Made by a program: the position numbers and the translations under genes
Notes under the pieces: model-generated
Database searches by the model: none
What the model saw: only the letters and a program-made list of their open reading frames with translations
Told to the model about the DNA's origin: nothing
NCBI RefSeq assembly: GCF_019212185.1
Contig: NZ_CP078138.1
Coordinates: 5,624,501 to 5,688,500, forward strand
DNA length: 64,000 nucleotides
Reading direction: 5' to 3'
Origin: Pseudomonas fluorescens
GTDB taxonomy: Bacteria > Pseudomonadota > Gammaproteobacteria > Pseudomonadales > Pseudomonadaceae
Shown: positions 52,895 through 62,103 of the stretch, one piece after another
Numbering within the stretch: the first letter of the stretch is position 1
Layout: each line of letters begins with the position of its first letter

Positions 52895-54796
52895 CTACAA
52901 CTTGGCCTGACGCACCCCACCGCTGCGCGACTTGGCCATTGCTGCCAGGCGCACCGCAACGTTCGCGGCACCATAACCGGCATAGCCATTCTTGCGCTGG
53001 ATGATTTCGAAGAAAAAACGTCCTTCAAACGGCTCGGTATACACGTGGAACAGCTCCCCGCCCTGGGCATCGCGGTCATACAGCACGTTGAAATAGGCCA
53101 GTTCGCTGAGGAATTCATCGTCGAAATCAAAGCGCGCGGCGAGATCGTCGTAATAGTTGAGCGGAATATCCAGCAGTGGCACCCCGGCCTCCTTGGCGCG
53201 GCTGACCTCGGCAAAAATGTCATCGCAATCGAAGGCGATGTGGTGCACACCGGAGCCACGATAGCTCGACAAGGCATGGGAGATGGCAGTGTTGCGGTTC
53301 TCGGAAATGTTCAGCGGCAAGCGAATAGAGCTGCAGCGACTGCGCAGCGCACGGCTCTTCACCAGGCCATAAGGATCGGGGAGGACCACCTCATCATCGG
53401 CCTCGAAATCCAGCAGGCTTTTGTAGAACAACACCCAGCTGTCGAGGCTGTCGGCCGGCAGTGCCATGGCCATGTGATCGATACGCTTGAGCCCCCCACC
53501 CGCATGGGATACGGGCGGCAGCACGAAGTCGGTACCGTAGACGTCGGCGCGTTCATCCACCAGGTAGATCAGGCTGCCATCCGGAGCCCGCACGGCAGCC
53601 AACTCCAGTTCATTCGGGCCGACCAGGCCTCGATAGGGTTGTCCCTTGTAAGCCACCGCACGCGCCAGGGCGCTGACGCTGTCCTTGACCCTGACGGCCG
53701 TCGCGCACAACGACGGGCCGTGGGCCTCGAAGAAGTTGTGGGCGAAGGAATAGGGCTCGGAATTGAGGATCAGATTGATATCGCCCTGGCGTAGCAAACT
53801 GACGTTCTTCGAGCGATGCTGCCCGGCCTTGACGAACCCCAGGCGCTCCAGCCAAAGCGCGAGCTTCGCGCCCAGACTTTCATCGACGGCAAACTCCAGA
53901 AACTCGATGCCGTCGTAGGCACTGACAGCCGGCGTATCGAACAGAATTTCGGGTTGCGGTGCCGGGATGGCTTGCTGCGCCAGACGCTCGCGAGTTTTTT
54001 CCTCGAGGTACAACAGCGAACGCAGGCCATCGGCGGCATTGGCCCTGGGCGGCGCCGCACGAAAGCCATCATTGAAAATTTCCAGCGACAGCGGTCCGCT
54101 GTAGCCACTCTGGATAATCGGTGCAAGAAATCCCGGCAAATCGAATTCGCCTTGGCCGGGGAAGCAGCGGAAATGCCGGCTCCATTCCAGCACGTCCATG
54201 GCCAGGATCGGTGCGTCGGCCATCTGTACGAAGAAAATTTTGTCGCCCGGGATATCGGCAATCGCTCGCGGATCGCCCTTGAGCGACAGCGTATGGAAAC
54301 TGTCGAGTAACACCCCCAGTGCAGGATGGTCGGCCTGGCGCACGATGTCCCACACCTGTTGGTAAGTATTCACGTGACGCCCCCACGCCAGCGCCTCGTA
54401 ACCTATGCGCAGCCCCCTCGCGCCGGCGCGCTCGGCAAGCAGGCGCAGGTCATCGACGAGAATCTGCTGCTCGCCGGTGCTGTCGGCCGAAGCGTTGCTG
54501 CACACCAACACCAGGTCGGTGCCCAGCTCCTGCATCAGGTCGAACTTGCGTTCCGCGCGCTCCAGATTGCGTGGCAGACGCTCGCGGCGGCAGCCTTCAA
54601 AATCACGAAACGGCTGGAACAGGGTGATGGCGATGCCCAAGTCAGCGCACAGCTGCCTGATTTCCCGTGGGCTGCCATCGTAGTACAGCAAGTCATTCTC
54701 AAAGATTTCCACCCCGTCGAAACCAGCGGCAGCGATGGCTTCGAGCTTCTCCGGCAGGGTACCGCTCAAGGAAACGGTGGCAATGGAACGCTGCAT
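52895..54796 (-). CDS. quiC: 3-Dehydroshikimate dehydratase, TIM-barrel/VOC fusion (QuiC1-type)
   Basis: The 633-residue protein has an N-terminal AP-endonuclease-2-like TIM barrel (about 1-270: GFDGVEIFENDLLYYDGSP, LRIGYEALAWGRHVNTYQQV, FPGQGEFDLPGFL) with metal-binding Glu/His/Asp residues. A C-terminal two-part VOC module (about 290-620) resembles 4-hydroxyphenylpyruvate dioxygenase (IDHMAMALPADSLDSW, GVHHIAFDCDDIF, FFEIIQRKNGYAGYG). The barrel makes protocatechuate from dehydroshikimate. Automatic annotation often mislabels it as HPPD. It precedes tetR. Confidence 0.9.
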   Translation of the reverse strand: MQRSIATVSLSGTLPEKLEAIAAAGFDGVEIFENDLLYYDGSPREIRQLCADLGIAITLFQPFRDFEGCRRERLPRNLERAERKFDLMQELGTDLVLVCSNASADSTGEQQILVDDLRLLAERAGARGLRIGYEALAWGRHVNTYQQVWDIVRQADHPALGVLLDSFHTLSLKGDPRAIADIPGDKIFFVQMADAPILAMDVLEWSRHFRCFPGQGEFDLPGFLAPIIQSGYSGPLSLEIFNDGFRAAPPRANAADGLRSLLYLEEKTRERLAQQAIPAPQPEILFDTPAVSAYDGIEFLEFAVDESLGAKLALWLERLGFVKAGQHRSKNVSLLRQGDINLILNSEPYSFAHNFFEAHGPSLCATAVRVKDSVSALARAVAYKGQPYRGLVGPNELELAAVRAPDGSLIYLVDERADVYGTDFVLPPVSHAGGGLKRIDHMAMALPADSLDSWVLFYKSLLDFEADDEVVLPDPYGLVKSRALRSRCSSIRLPLNISENRNTAISHALSSYRGSGVHHIAFDCDDIFAEVSRAKEAGVPLLDIPLNYYDDLAARFDFDDEFLSELAYFNVLYDRDAQGGELFHVYTEPFEGRFFFEIIQRKNGYAGYGAANVAVRLAAMAKSRSGGVRQAKL

Positions 54797-55300
54797 GTCT
54801 GAACTCCCGGCGCTAGGCGGTTGTTATTGGAGGGATCGCGGGCTGGCGCGTTGGCATGGCGTAAATTATTGGCCCGGCGCATCATTACAGCAATTCAAAG
54901 TGTACCAACCAGTTAGTTTACTGTGCGATTATCGAACAAAATGGCCGTTAGCGAATTGACGATTTTTTGCTCACTGCGCACCATCGACAGCACATTGAGG
55001 CCGCGCCTTAACCATCGACCTCAATGACCAAAGACCCAGAACACACCATAAAAATGTCAAAAATCGGGTACACGCTCATGCTTTCATTCAACGCCTTACC
55101 CCGCACCGCCGCCCATCCGTATCAGCGCCCGGACACACCTGGCCGACTCGGCTTCATCGCCTGAATCCGGCCCACCACACCGGCGAATACTCTCGACCGA
55201 TCCCTCTGGCAGCGTACCAACCTGCGCCTGCAGAAGATCGATCACGCGCCCTTGAAGCCCCGACAAGCCTGGCTTGTCAGTCATTGAACGGATGGCACAC
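54797..55300. other. quiC-MFS divergent intergenic region (504 bp)
   Basis: It contains the quiC promoter side, an AT-rich stretch at 54895-55070 and a weak dyad AAC-CAGTTA-GTT (54907-54918) that could be a TetR-type operator. The 55080-55270 part is GC-rich, with no convincing gene; the 113-aa minus frame there extends into the MFS gene and lacks family features. Confidence 0.5.
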
Positions 55301-56638
55301 ATGATTCCTTCACAAAGTTCGCGCATGGCTCCCAGCCTGAACGCCACACACGCCGGCATCGGCGACAAGATCCGCGGTGCCATGGCCGTGGGCAAAACCC
55401 GCTGGGGCATGCTCGCCCTGGTGTTTTTCGCCACCACCCTGAACTACATCGACCGTGCCGCACTGGGCGTCATGCAGCCAATCCTGGCCAAGGAGATGAG
55501 CTGGACGGCGATGGACTACGCCAACATCAACTTCTGGTTCCAGGTCGGCTATGCGATCGGCTTTGTCCTGCAGGGTCGGTTGATCGACCGGGTGGGCGTC
55601 AAACGCGTGTTCTTCTGCGCCGTGCTGCTCTGGAGCCTGGCCACAGGCGCCCATGGCCTGGCCACCTCGGCGGTGGGCTTCATGGTCTGCCGTTTCATTC
55701 TCGGCCTGACCGAAGCCGCCAACTACCCGGCCTGCGTGAAAACTACGCGGTTGTGGTTCCCTGCCGGCGAACGGGCCGTGGCCACCGGCATTTTCAACGC
55801 TGGGACCAACGTCGGTGCGATGTTCACCCCGATGCTCCTGCCGTTGATCCTGCATGTCTGGGGCTGGCAGGCGGCGTTCCTGTGCATGTCGGCGCTGGGC
55901 GGGATCTGGCTGCTGTTCTGGGGCCTGAAGTACTTCAACCCGGAAGACCATCCGCGTGTCAAACAAACGGAACTGGACTACATCCAGGATCAGGTCGAAC
56001 CCGAACAAACCCGAGTCCCCTTCTCGCGCATCCTGCGCATGCGCGGTACCTGGGCCTTCGCCCTCGCCTACTCGATGACTGCTCCCGTGTTCTGGTTCTA
56101 CCTGTACTGGCTGCCGCCATTCCTCAACCAGCAATACAACCTGGGCATCAACGTGACCCAGATGGGTATTCCGCTAATCATCATTTACCTGACCGCCGAT
56201 TTCGGCAGCGTCGGCGGGGGCATCCTCTCGTCCTTCCTGATTGGCCGCGGCATCAACCCGATCAAGGCGCGCCTGATGTCGATGCTGCTGTTTGCCTGCT
56301 GCATCATCGGCGTGATCATTGCCGCCGGCTCAAGCAACCTCTGGGTAGCGGTATTCGCCATCTCCCTGGCCATTGGTGCACACCAGGCCTGGACTGCGAA
56401 TATCTGGAGCCTGGTGATGGATTACACCCCCAAGCACATGATGAGCACGGTGTTCGGCTTCGGCGGCATGTGCGCAGCCATCGGCGGGATGTTCATGACC
56501 CAACTGGTCGGACACATCCTCACCGTCACCAACAATAATTACACCGTGCTGTTCACCATGATTCCGGCAATGTATTTCATCGCCCTGACCTGGATGTACT
56601 TCATGGCACCGCGCAAGATCCCTGACCTGCAAGACTGA
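55301..56638 (+). CDS. MFS permease (ACS family), probable quinate/shikimate or aromatic acid uptake
   Basis: The 445-residue protein has about 12 helices. FATTLNYIDRAALGVMQPIL, the GRLIDRVGVKRVF loop, CRFILGLTEAANYPACVKTT and the GTNVGAMFTPML motif define the anion:cation symporter family. Placed divergent from quiC, as PA0241 is from PA0242, it probably imports quinate, shikimate or a breakdown product. Starts at 55274 and 55292 are possible; 55301 is a compromise. A hairpin (56649-56672) follows. Confidence 0.85.
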   Translation: MIPSQSSRMAPSLNATHAGIGDKIRGAMAVGKTRWGMLALVFFATTLNYIDRAALGVMQPILAKEMSWTAMDYANINFWFQVGYAIGFVLQGRLIDRVGVKRVFFCAVLLWSLATGAHGLATSAVGFMVCRFILGLTEAANYPACVKTTRLWFPAGERAVATGIFNAGTNVGAMFTPMLLPLILHVWGWQAAFLCMSALGGIWLLFWGLKYFNPEDHPRVKQTELDYIQDQVEPEQTRVPFSRILRMRGTWAFALAYSMTAPVFWFYLYWLPPFLNQQYNLGINVTQMGIPLIIIYLTADFGSVGGGILSSFLIGRGINPIKARLMSMLLFACCIIGVIIAAGSSNLWVAVFAISLAIGAHQAWTANIWSLVMDYTPKHMMSTVFGFGGMCAAIGGMFMTQLVGHILTVTNNNYTVLFTMIPAMYFIALTWMYFMAPRKIPDLQD

Positions 56639-56648
56639 TCCGCCCTTC

Positions 56649-56672
56649 GCGCAGGCCTGTCCGGGCCTGCGC
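56649..56672. terminator. Hairpin between MFS and EamA genes
   Basis: GCGCAGGC and GCCTGCGC form an 8-bp stem around CTGTCCGG, between convergent stops. There is no T tract. Confidence 0.55.
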
Positions 56673-56683
56673 AACACGCTTGC

Positions 56684-57556
56684 TCATCGCCGGCGCTGCT
56701 GCCAGGCCGCTGCCAGACCGCTGAGACAGATGATCACGATGCCCACGATCGTCATCAGGCTCGGCGTATGGGCAAACAGCAACCAGCCCAAGAGTCCGGC
56801 AAATACAATCTGACAGTAGCCAAATGGTGCCAGCAATGCCGGTGCCGCGTGGCGAAAGGCCTGGGTCAGAAACAGGTGCGCAGTCATCCCGCAGGTCCCC
56901 AGCGCCAACATCATCAGCCCGTGGCCGAAGCTCGGCACTTGCCAGAACATCGGCACCAACGCACTCATGACCAGGGTATTGCACAGACCGGCGAAGAAGT
57001 TGCTGGTGGTTGGGCTGTCGATTTCGGCGAGCTTGCGCGTCAGCAGTTGATAAAAGCAAAAGCACAGCGCCGAGCAGAATGGCAACAGCACTGCCGGGGT
57101 GAACAGTTCACCGCCGGGATGAACAATGATCAGCACCCCGACAAAACCGCAGATCACTGCCAGCCACTGCCCTCGTGTGACGTGCTCGCCGAGCAGCGGC
57201 ACCGAAAGCGCGGTGACCAGCACCGGAGCGAGGAAGTTAACCGCCGTCGCTTCCGCCAAGGGGATGTACAGCAAACCGGTGGTGAACAACAAACTGGTCC
57301 CCAGCAGACACAACGCCCGCAGTAACTGCAGCAATGGCCGGCGAGTACGCAGAACCCGCAATCCCGACTGCGGCAGAAATATCCCCGCCATCAACAGGGT
57401 GTGCACCAGATAGCGCGCCCACACCACCATGATCACCGGGTAAAACCCCGACAAGTACTTGGACAGGGCATCGTGGGTGGAAAACAAAAGGGTCGCGCCA
57501 ATAACCAGCACAATGCCTTTGAAGGGTTGGTTGATACCGGACAGTGGCGTACTCAC
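56684..57556 (-). CDS. EamA/DMT superfamily transporter, GTG start
   Basis: The 290-residue membrane protein has ten helices in two EamA repeats (GIVLVIGATLLFSTHDALSK at the start of the first, LLPFCSALCFCFYQLLTRKL in the second). The frame is open to 57700, but AAAGGAGTGCAGG just before GTG 57556 gives the right length and N-terminus (MSTPLSGINQPFKG). It lies downstream of the IclR gene on the same strand. The substrate is unknown. Confidence 0.85.
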   Translation of the reverse strand: MSTPLSGINQPFKGIVLVIGATLLFSTHDALSKYLSGFYPVIMVVWARYLVHTLLMAGIFLPQSGLRVLRTRRPLLQLLRALCLLGTSLLFTTGLLYIPLAEATAVNFLAPVLVTALSVPLLGEHVTRGQWLAVICGFVGVLIIVHPGGELFTPAVLLPFCSALCFCFYQLLTRKLAEIDSPTTSNFFAGLCNTLVMSALVPMFWQVPSFGHGLMMLALGTCGMTAHLFLTQAFRHAAPALLAPFGYCQIVFAGLLGWLLFAHTPSLMTIVGIVIICLSGLAAAWQQRRR

Positions 57557-57699
57557 CCTGCACTCCTTTTGTAGGACTTTGATCGCGATCGAACAATCTA
57601 GAACTGAATTCCATTTTTTAACACAAGTGCATTGTAAAAACGTTCGATCAACGTACGAATCTTTCGTGCAAGTCTTCCACCCTCTTGATGGCCAGTGCA

Positions 57700-58479
57700 C
57701 TAATGGCTGAACAACTCAGAGGCTTGAGTGGCAGCCGACAGCTCCTGAGTGAACTGCAGCAAAAGGCCAGCCAACTCATGCAAACGCTGCTCGGGCAACC
57801 GAGCGCTAGGGCCGGCAACGCTTAGCACCCCTACCACACGCCCATCCAGCGGGTGGCGCACCACTGCGGCGATCGCCGAGGTTCCCAGCGCCGAACTTTC
57901 CTGGACCCAGGCATAACCGTTCTCCCGGGTTAGCCTCAGGCGTTCGAGCAGTTCGATGTTGGAGCGTGGTGCATTCGGTCCCACCTCCGGTGGCTCGTCA
58001 TTGACCTGACGCTCTACCAGGGCCAGGGCCTCGGCATCAGTCATGCTGGCCAGCCAGGCATGCCCGGAAGCGGTGTAGAACAACGGCGCCTCGCGTCCCA
58101 TGTCCGGGTCGTAACGCAAGCCCGAGCGCGCGCCCTGAGACTTGGCAATCCAGGTCTGACGTTGCCCTTCGATCACACCCAGGCGCACCAGTTCACCGGT
58201 TTCCTGCGCCAGACGGTCGAGTACCGGCTGGACAATGTCCGCCCCGCTGCCGGAGAGGTAACGAAAGCCCATGGCGACCAGTTTGGTCGACAGGTGATAA
58301 CGCAGGTTATCCGGGTTTTGCCGCACATAACCCAGCCGGATGAGCTCGGCGAGCAGTCGATGGGTAGCACTTTTGGGAATCTGCAGTTGCTCGGCCAACA
58401 CCTGCATCGGCACACCTCGCGGATCGCGGGTGAGGCTTTCCAGCACGCTGAAGACACGTTCGATTTGACTGCCGGCCAT
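57700..58479 (-). CDS. IclR family transcriptional regulator
   Basis: The 259-residue protein has an N-terminal winged HTH (AGSQIERVFSVLESLTRDPR, AEQLQIPKSATHRLLAELIR) and a C-terminal IclR effector domain (about 80-250: VRLGVIEGQRQTWIAKSQGA, ALGTSAIAAVVRHPLDGR). IclR members near aromatic-acid genes often sense those acids. It could control the downstream EamA gene or the quinate cluster, but no binding site proves it. Confidence 0.92.
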   Translation of the reverse strand: MAGSQIERVFSVLESLTRDPRGVPMQVLAEQLQIPKSATHRLLAELIRLGYVRQNPDNLRYHLSTKLVAMGFRYLSGSGADIVQPVLDRLAQETGELVRLGVIEGQRQTWIAKSQGARSGLRYDPDMGREAPLFYTASGHAWLASMTDAEALALVERQVNDEPPEVGPNAPRSNIELLERLRLTRENGYAWVQESSALGTSAIAAVVRHPLDGRVVGVLSVAGPSARLPEQRLHELAGLLLQFTQELSAATQASELFSH

Positions 58480-58666
58480 GGTGAGCTTCCAAAAAAGGGA
58501 TGATCGATTCTAAAAGACAAAGCCATCAATGCAAAATCTGGAACCGAATGAATCCCCCAGACTTGCGAAATCATGTGCGTTTACACATCTGATCTCTCCA
58601 CGAATCGCCATAACTGTTATCCACGTAGCAGGCAATGAAGCCGCTCACACTGCAAGGAAGGTCAAC

Positions 58667-59518
58667 ATGCTATGGAAAAAAGCGCGTCCCAGTGACAACG
58701 TCAAGGACAGCCGAAAAGCCCCAGGCAATGGATTCAGCTCCACTCAGAAACTCAGCCTGTTGCTGAGTGCCGCTGCCGTTTCCGGCATCATCGCGCTGGA
58801 GAGTCTGATGCCTGTCGAAGAAAAAACCGACACCGACATAACCGCTCGGGAGGCCCCGGATCAGTTCAGGGAAGACCCGCAGGTGGCGTTTGTCCGCGCA
58901 GTCCTTGGAGACACTGAAGACACCTGGAGTCAGATGTTCGAAATGCTCGAGCAACCCTACCCGCAGCCCACCCTGACGTTGTTCGACAACGGCATCACGT
59001 CGGCGTGCGGCTATGCAACCGCAGCCATTGGCCCGTTCTACTGCCCACAAAGCCAATCGATTTACCTGGACCTGGATTTTTTCCGCAAGATGGCTGATCG
59101 CGTGGACGACTTCGGTGAGTTTGCCCAAGCCTATGTCATTGCTCATGAAATCGGGCATCACGTACAAACCCGACTGGGTCTGTCTCGACTTTTCGATGAG
59201 GCGCAAAGTGCAAACCGGCGTACCGCCGGGGCTGACGGCCTGGAAGTTCGCGCAGAACTGCAGGCCGACTGCCTGGCCGGCGTCTGGGCTCACCACGCAC
59301 AACAACGCCTGGATTGGCTGGAGCCGGGCGACATACAGGCCGCGCTCAACGCTGCCGCAGCGTTCGGCGACGACTACCGTCGCGGGAACCAATCCTCCAG
59401 GGTAATGCCTGAATCCTTCACACACGGCACATCCGAGCAACGTGTGCGCTGGTTCAAACATGGCTTCGAGCACGCTCGCATCGAGCAATGCGACACCTTC
59501 TCGGCGGATCCCCTGTAG
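58667..59518 (+). CDS. YpfJ-type neutral zinc metallopeptidase, copy 1
   Basis: The 283-residue protein starts MLWKKARPSDNVKDSRKAPG and has one membrane helix (about 25-45, LSLLLSAAAVSGIIALESLM). The rest should be periplasmic. The zinc site is HEIGHH (His160-His165), with the third ligand region ELQADCLAGVWAHH. GDTEDTWSQMF, ACGYATAAIGPFYCP and SFTHGTSEQRVRWF are family motifs. AAGGAAG lies 6 bp before the ATG. It shares these motifs with the next gene, so the two are a tandem duplication. Confidence 0.88.
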   Translation: MLWKKARPSDNVKDSRKAPGNGFSSTQKLSLLLSAAAVSGIIALESLMPVEEKTDTDITAREAPDQFREDPQVAFVRAVLGDTEDTWSQMFEMLEQPYPQPTLTLFDNGITSACGYATAAIGPFYCPQSQSIYLDLDFFRKMADRVDDFGEFAQAYVIAHEIGHHVQTRLGLSRLFDEAQSANRRTAGADGLEVRAELQADCLAGVWAHHAQQRLDWLEPGDIQAALNAAAAFGDDYRRGNQSSRVMPESFTHGTSEQRVRWFKHGFEHARIEQCDTFSADPL

Positions 59519-59547
59519 TCCGGCAGCCTTGGCTACCGGATGCCATA

Positions 59548-59582
59548 CTCCCTATCGTTCGACAAAGTCGGACGATAGGGAG
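59548..59582. other. 16-bp stem-loop between the two metallopeptidase genes
   Basis: CTCCCTATCGTTCGAC and GTCGGACGATAGGGAG form a 16-bp stem with a single G-U pair and an AAA loop. No T tract follows, so it looks more like an mRNA-processing or stabilising hairpin or a dyad site than a terminator. Confidence 0.7.
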
Positions 59583-59640
59583 GGCGACCATCCCACAGAC
59601 CAACAACGCTTTCCACCACGCGCAATTAGAGGATTCCCAC

Positions 59641-60528
59641 ATGTTATGGAAAAAAGGTCGCCGCAGTGACAACGTGGTGGATGCCCGTGGCGAGGGTGGA
59701 GGCGGTGGCGGAATGCGCTTCGGCGGCGGCAAGGGATTGAGCCTGACGGCCATCGTGCTGATTGTCGGGATCGGTTGGATCACCGGCCAGGACCCGATGC
59801 AGATACTTGGCCAACTGGCTGGCCAGATGGAGCAGCCTTCAGCTCCCGCCACCACTCAGGCGCGCAAGGCACCGCCGGCCAATGATGAGCAGGCGGAGTT
59901 CGTCGCGCGGGTCCTTGGGGACACTGAAGACACCTGGGGGCAGATCTTCCAGCAGGCCGGCCGCCAGTATGCAGCGCCCAAGCTGATGCTGTTCAGTGGC
60001 CGGGTCAACTCAGCGTGCGGTGGGGCCACGGCGGCCACCGGTCCGTTCTACTGCCCGGCCGATCAGCGGGTTTATCTGGACATGAGCTTCTTCCAGGAAA
60101 TGTCCCAGCGTTTCGGCGCCGCCGGTGATTTCGCCCAGGCCTATGTCATCGCCCATGAAGTCGGTCATCACGTGCAAACCTTGCTCGGCGTTTCTGCGAA
60201 AATCCAGGCGGCTCGCCAGCAAGGCCAGCGCATGGAAGGCGACGGCGGTCTGCTGGTGCGCCAAGAGCTGCAGGCTGATTGCCTGGCAGGTGTGTGGGCC
60301 AACAACGCACAAAAGCGTTTGAATTGGCTGGAGCCGGGTGATATTGAAGAAGCCTTGAACGCTGCCAATGCCATCGGCGATGACCGTTTGCAGCAACAGG
60401 GCCAGGGTCGTGTAGTACCGGACTCTTTCACTCATGGTACCTCGGCACAGCGCGTACGCTGGTTCAAGACCGGCTTTGCCCAGGGTCAAATCAGTCAATG
60501 CGACACCTTTGCCTCGAAGAGTCTCTAA
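59641..60528 (+). CDS. YpfJ-type neutral zinc metallopeptidase, copy 2
   Basis: The 295-residue protein starts MLWKKGRRSDNVVDARGEGG and has a glycine-rich stretch (about 18-31) and one membrane helix (about 33-50). The zinc site is HEVGHH (His172-His177), followed by ELQADCLAGVWANN. The glycine-rich N-terminus is the usual YpfJ form, so this is probably the ancestral copy and the upstream gene the derived one. AGAGGATTCCCAC is the ribosome binding site. The next gene starts directly after its stop. Confidence 0.92.
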   Translation: MLWKKGRRSDNVVDARGEGGGGGGMRFGGGKGLSLTAIVLIVGIGWITGQDPMQILGQLAGQMEQPSAPATTQARKAPPANDEQAEFVARVLGDTEDTWGQIFQQAGRQYAAPKLMLFSGRVNSACGGATAATGPFYCPADQRVYLDMSFFQEMSQRFGAAGDFAQAYVIAHEVGHHVQTLLGVSAKIQAARQQGQRMEGDGGLLVRQELQADCLAGVWANNAQKRLNWLEPGDIEEALNAANAIGDDRLQQQGQGRVVPDSFTHGTSAQRVRWFKTGFAQGQISQCDTFASKSL

Positions 60529-61497
60529 ATGGACATACGCTGGCTCGCGGTCTGTACTCTGTTAATCAGCGGCTCTGCGGTGCACGCCGCCGAACAGGGA
60601 GTCAAAGACATCAGCCCCGGTCGCCTGGATCTGGGTGTCGGCGAATTGGCCGTCGGCGTCAGCCAGAATTCACCGCAAATCCAGCGGGTGTTGATCATCC
60701 TCCACGGACGCCTGCGCAACGCCGAGACCTACCGGCAGAGCGCCGAAAAGGCGGCTCGCGAAGCAGGACAAAGCGCCACAACCCTGGTGATCGCACCGCA
60801 GTTTCTCAATGAAGCCGACATTGCCCGCCACGATCTGCCGGACAAGGTGCTGCGCTGGCGCGGCAACGAATGGATGGCCGGTGACTTGTCTACCGGTCCC
60901 GAAGCCTTGAGTTCCTATGCAGTGCTCGATCGATTGCTGACCCGTTTGAGCAACCGCCTGGAATACCCGACGCTCAAGGAAGTCGTCATTGCCGGGCACT
61001 CGGGTGGCGCTCAAGTCGTGCAGCGCTTTGCCATGATGGGCGAAGACCAGCCGGCCTTGCGCCAGGCCGGGGTCAAGGTCCGTTATGTGATCGCCAACCC
61101 ATCGTCCTACGCCTACTTCGACAAGCAGCGAGCGGTCGCGGTTGATCCGGCGAAATGTCCGACCTTCAATGACTGGAAATATGGCCTGAACCACCTCCCG
61201 AGCTACGCCAAGGGCCAGACAGCGAAGACCCTCGAGCAACGCTACATCGAACGCGACATTACCTATCTGCTGGGGGAACTGGACACCAATGCTGCCCAAC
61301 CCGCCCTCGACAAGACCTGTGCAGCCCTCGCCCAGGGGCCTTCACGCCAGGAGCGCGGGCTCAACTACTTCAAGTACCTGACGCAGCGCCACCCGCACGA
61401 CTTGAATCAGCATCTGGTAGAGGTTCCTGGCGTAGGCCATAACGGCGACAAGATGTTTACCTCACCCGAGGGCCTGGACGCGCTGTTTCGCTGGTAA
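60529..61497 (+). CDS. Exported alpha/beta hydrolase
   Basis: The 322-residue product has a signal peptide (MDIRWLAVCTLLISGSAVHA, cleavage before AEQG). The fold shows RVLIILHGRLRNAETYRQSA, then the nucleophile elbow VIAGHSGGAQ with Ser158 and a late VPGVGHNGDKMF with the probable catalytic His. Its substrate is unknown. The ATG follows the metallopeptidase stop with no gap, so the two are cotranscribed and may act together in the periplasm. Confidence 0.85.
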   Translation: MDIRWLAVCTLLISGSAVHAAEQGVKDISPGRLDLGVGELAVGVSQNSPQIQRVLIILHGRLRNAETYRQSAEKAAREAGQSATTLVIAPQFLNEADIARHDLPDKVLRWRGNEWMAGDLSTGPEALSSYAVLDRLLTRLSNRLEYPTLKEVVIAGHSGGAQVVQRFAMMGEDQPALRQAGVKVRYVIANPSSYAYFDKQRAVAVDPAKCPTFNDWKYGLNHLPSYAKGQTAKTLEQRYIERDITYLLGELDTNAAQPALDKTCAALAQGPSRQERGLNYFKYLTQRHPHDLNQHLVEVPGVGHNGDKMFTSPEGLDALFRW

Positions 61498-61509
61498 ACC
61501 GCTGCGGGT

Positions 61510-62103
61510 TCACCCCAACAACATCTGGCGCAGCGCCAGGCAATCAGCCGCATGCCAGTCCGCCAGCTCGGGCCATGGGTTATCCGGCAGGTTCACCAGC
61601 ACCGTGTGAGTGCCCGCCGCCCGACCACAATCCAGATCGAAGCGATAGTCACCGACCATGACCATCTCTGCTGGCGCAACCTGCCAAGCCTCAGCCAGTT
61701 TCAGCAAGCCGCCGGGATGGGGCTTGGGGGGGGCATCGTCGCGCCCGAGCACGTCCTCGATTGCGAAACAGTCCGCCAGGCCAATGGCCTGAAGCGTCAC
61801 ATGCGCCAGCTCGCGGGCATTGCGGGTGAGAATCCCCAGGCGATAACCGCACCCTGCAAGCTCACGCACCAATTCCACCGCGCCGGGGGCAGGTTTGGAA
61901 CCCAGTGCCAGGTCGCGTTCATGCTCCAGCAGCCAAGCGTGTTTGGCGGCCGCCTCCTCGGCGGGCAAGGCCGCGAGGTGGGTCAGGATGTCGTGCTCCG
62001 GGGGGATCGCCAGGGCCTGGCGGATCGCCGCAAAGTCATGCACGGCGACAGTCAGGGTTCCGTCCATGTCGAATACCCAATGACGAACCTGCGACAGACT
62101 CAT
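61510..62103 (-). CDS. HAD superfamily phosphatase (HAD-IA)
   Basis: The 197-residue protein has HAD motif I VFDMDGTLTV, motif II LGILTRNARE, the PPKPHPGG Lys and MVMVGDYRFDLDCGRAAGTH as motif IV. Its cap is small, so it is a phosphoglycolate-phosphatase-like enzyme without a clear substrate. The start at 62103 overlaps the tesB stop as ATGA; 62109 is in frame too. Confidence 0.88.
   Translation of the reverse strand: MSLSQVRHWVFDMDGTLTVAVHDFAAIRQALAIPPEHDILTHLAALPAEEAAAKHAWLLEHERDLALGSKPAPGAVELVRELAGCGYRLGILTRNARELAHVTLQAIGLADCFAIEDVLGRDDAPPKPHPGGLLKLAEAWQVAPAEMVMVGDYRFDLDCGRAAGTHTVLVNLPDNPWPELADWHAADCLALRQMLLG

Noticed and set aside
54907..54918. AAC-CAGTTA-GTT dyad as the TetR operator
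   Set aside because: Only short arms match, so I mention it within the intergenic region rather than as a site of its own.
57557..57699. TTCG-N9-CGAA dyad upstream of the EamA gene as an IclR operator
   Set aside because: Four-bp arms are expected by chance and do not fit an IclR consensus I know.
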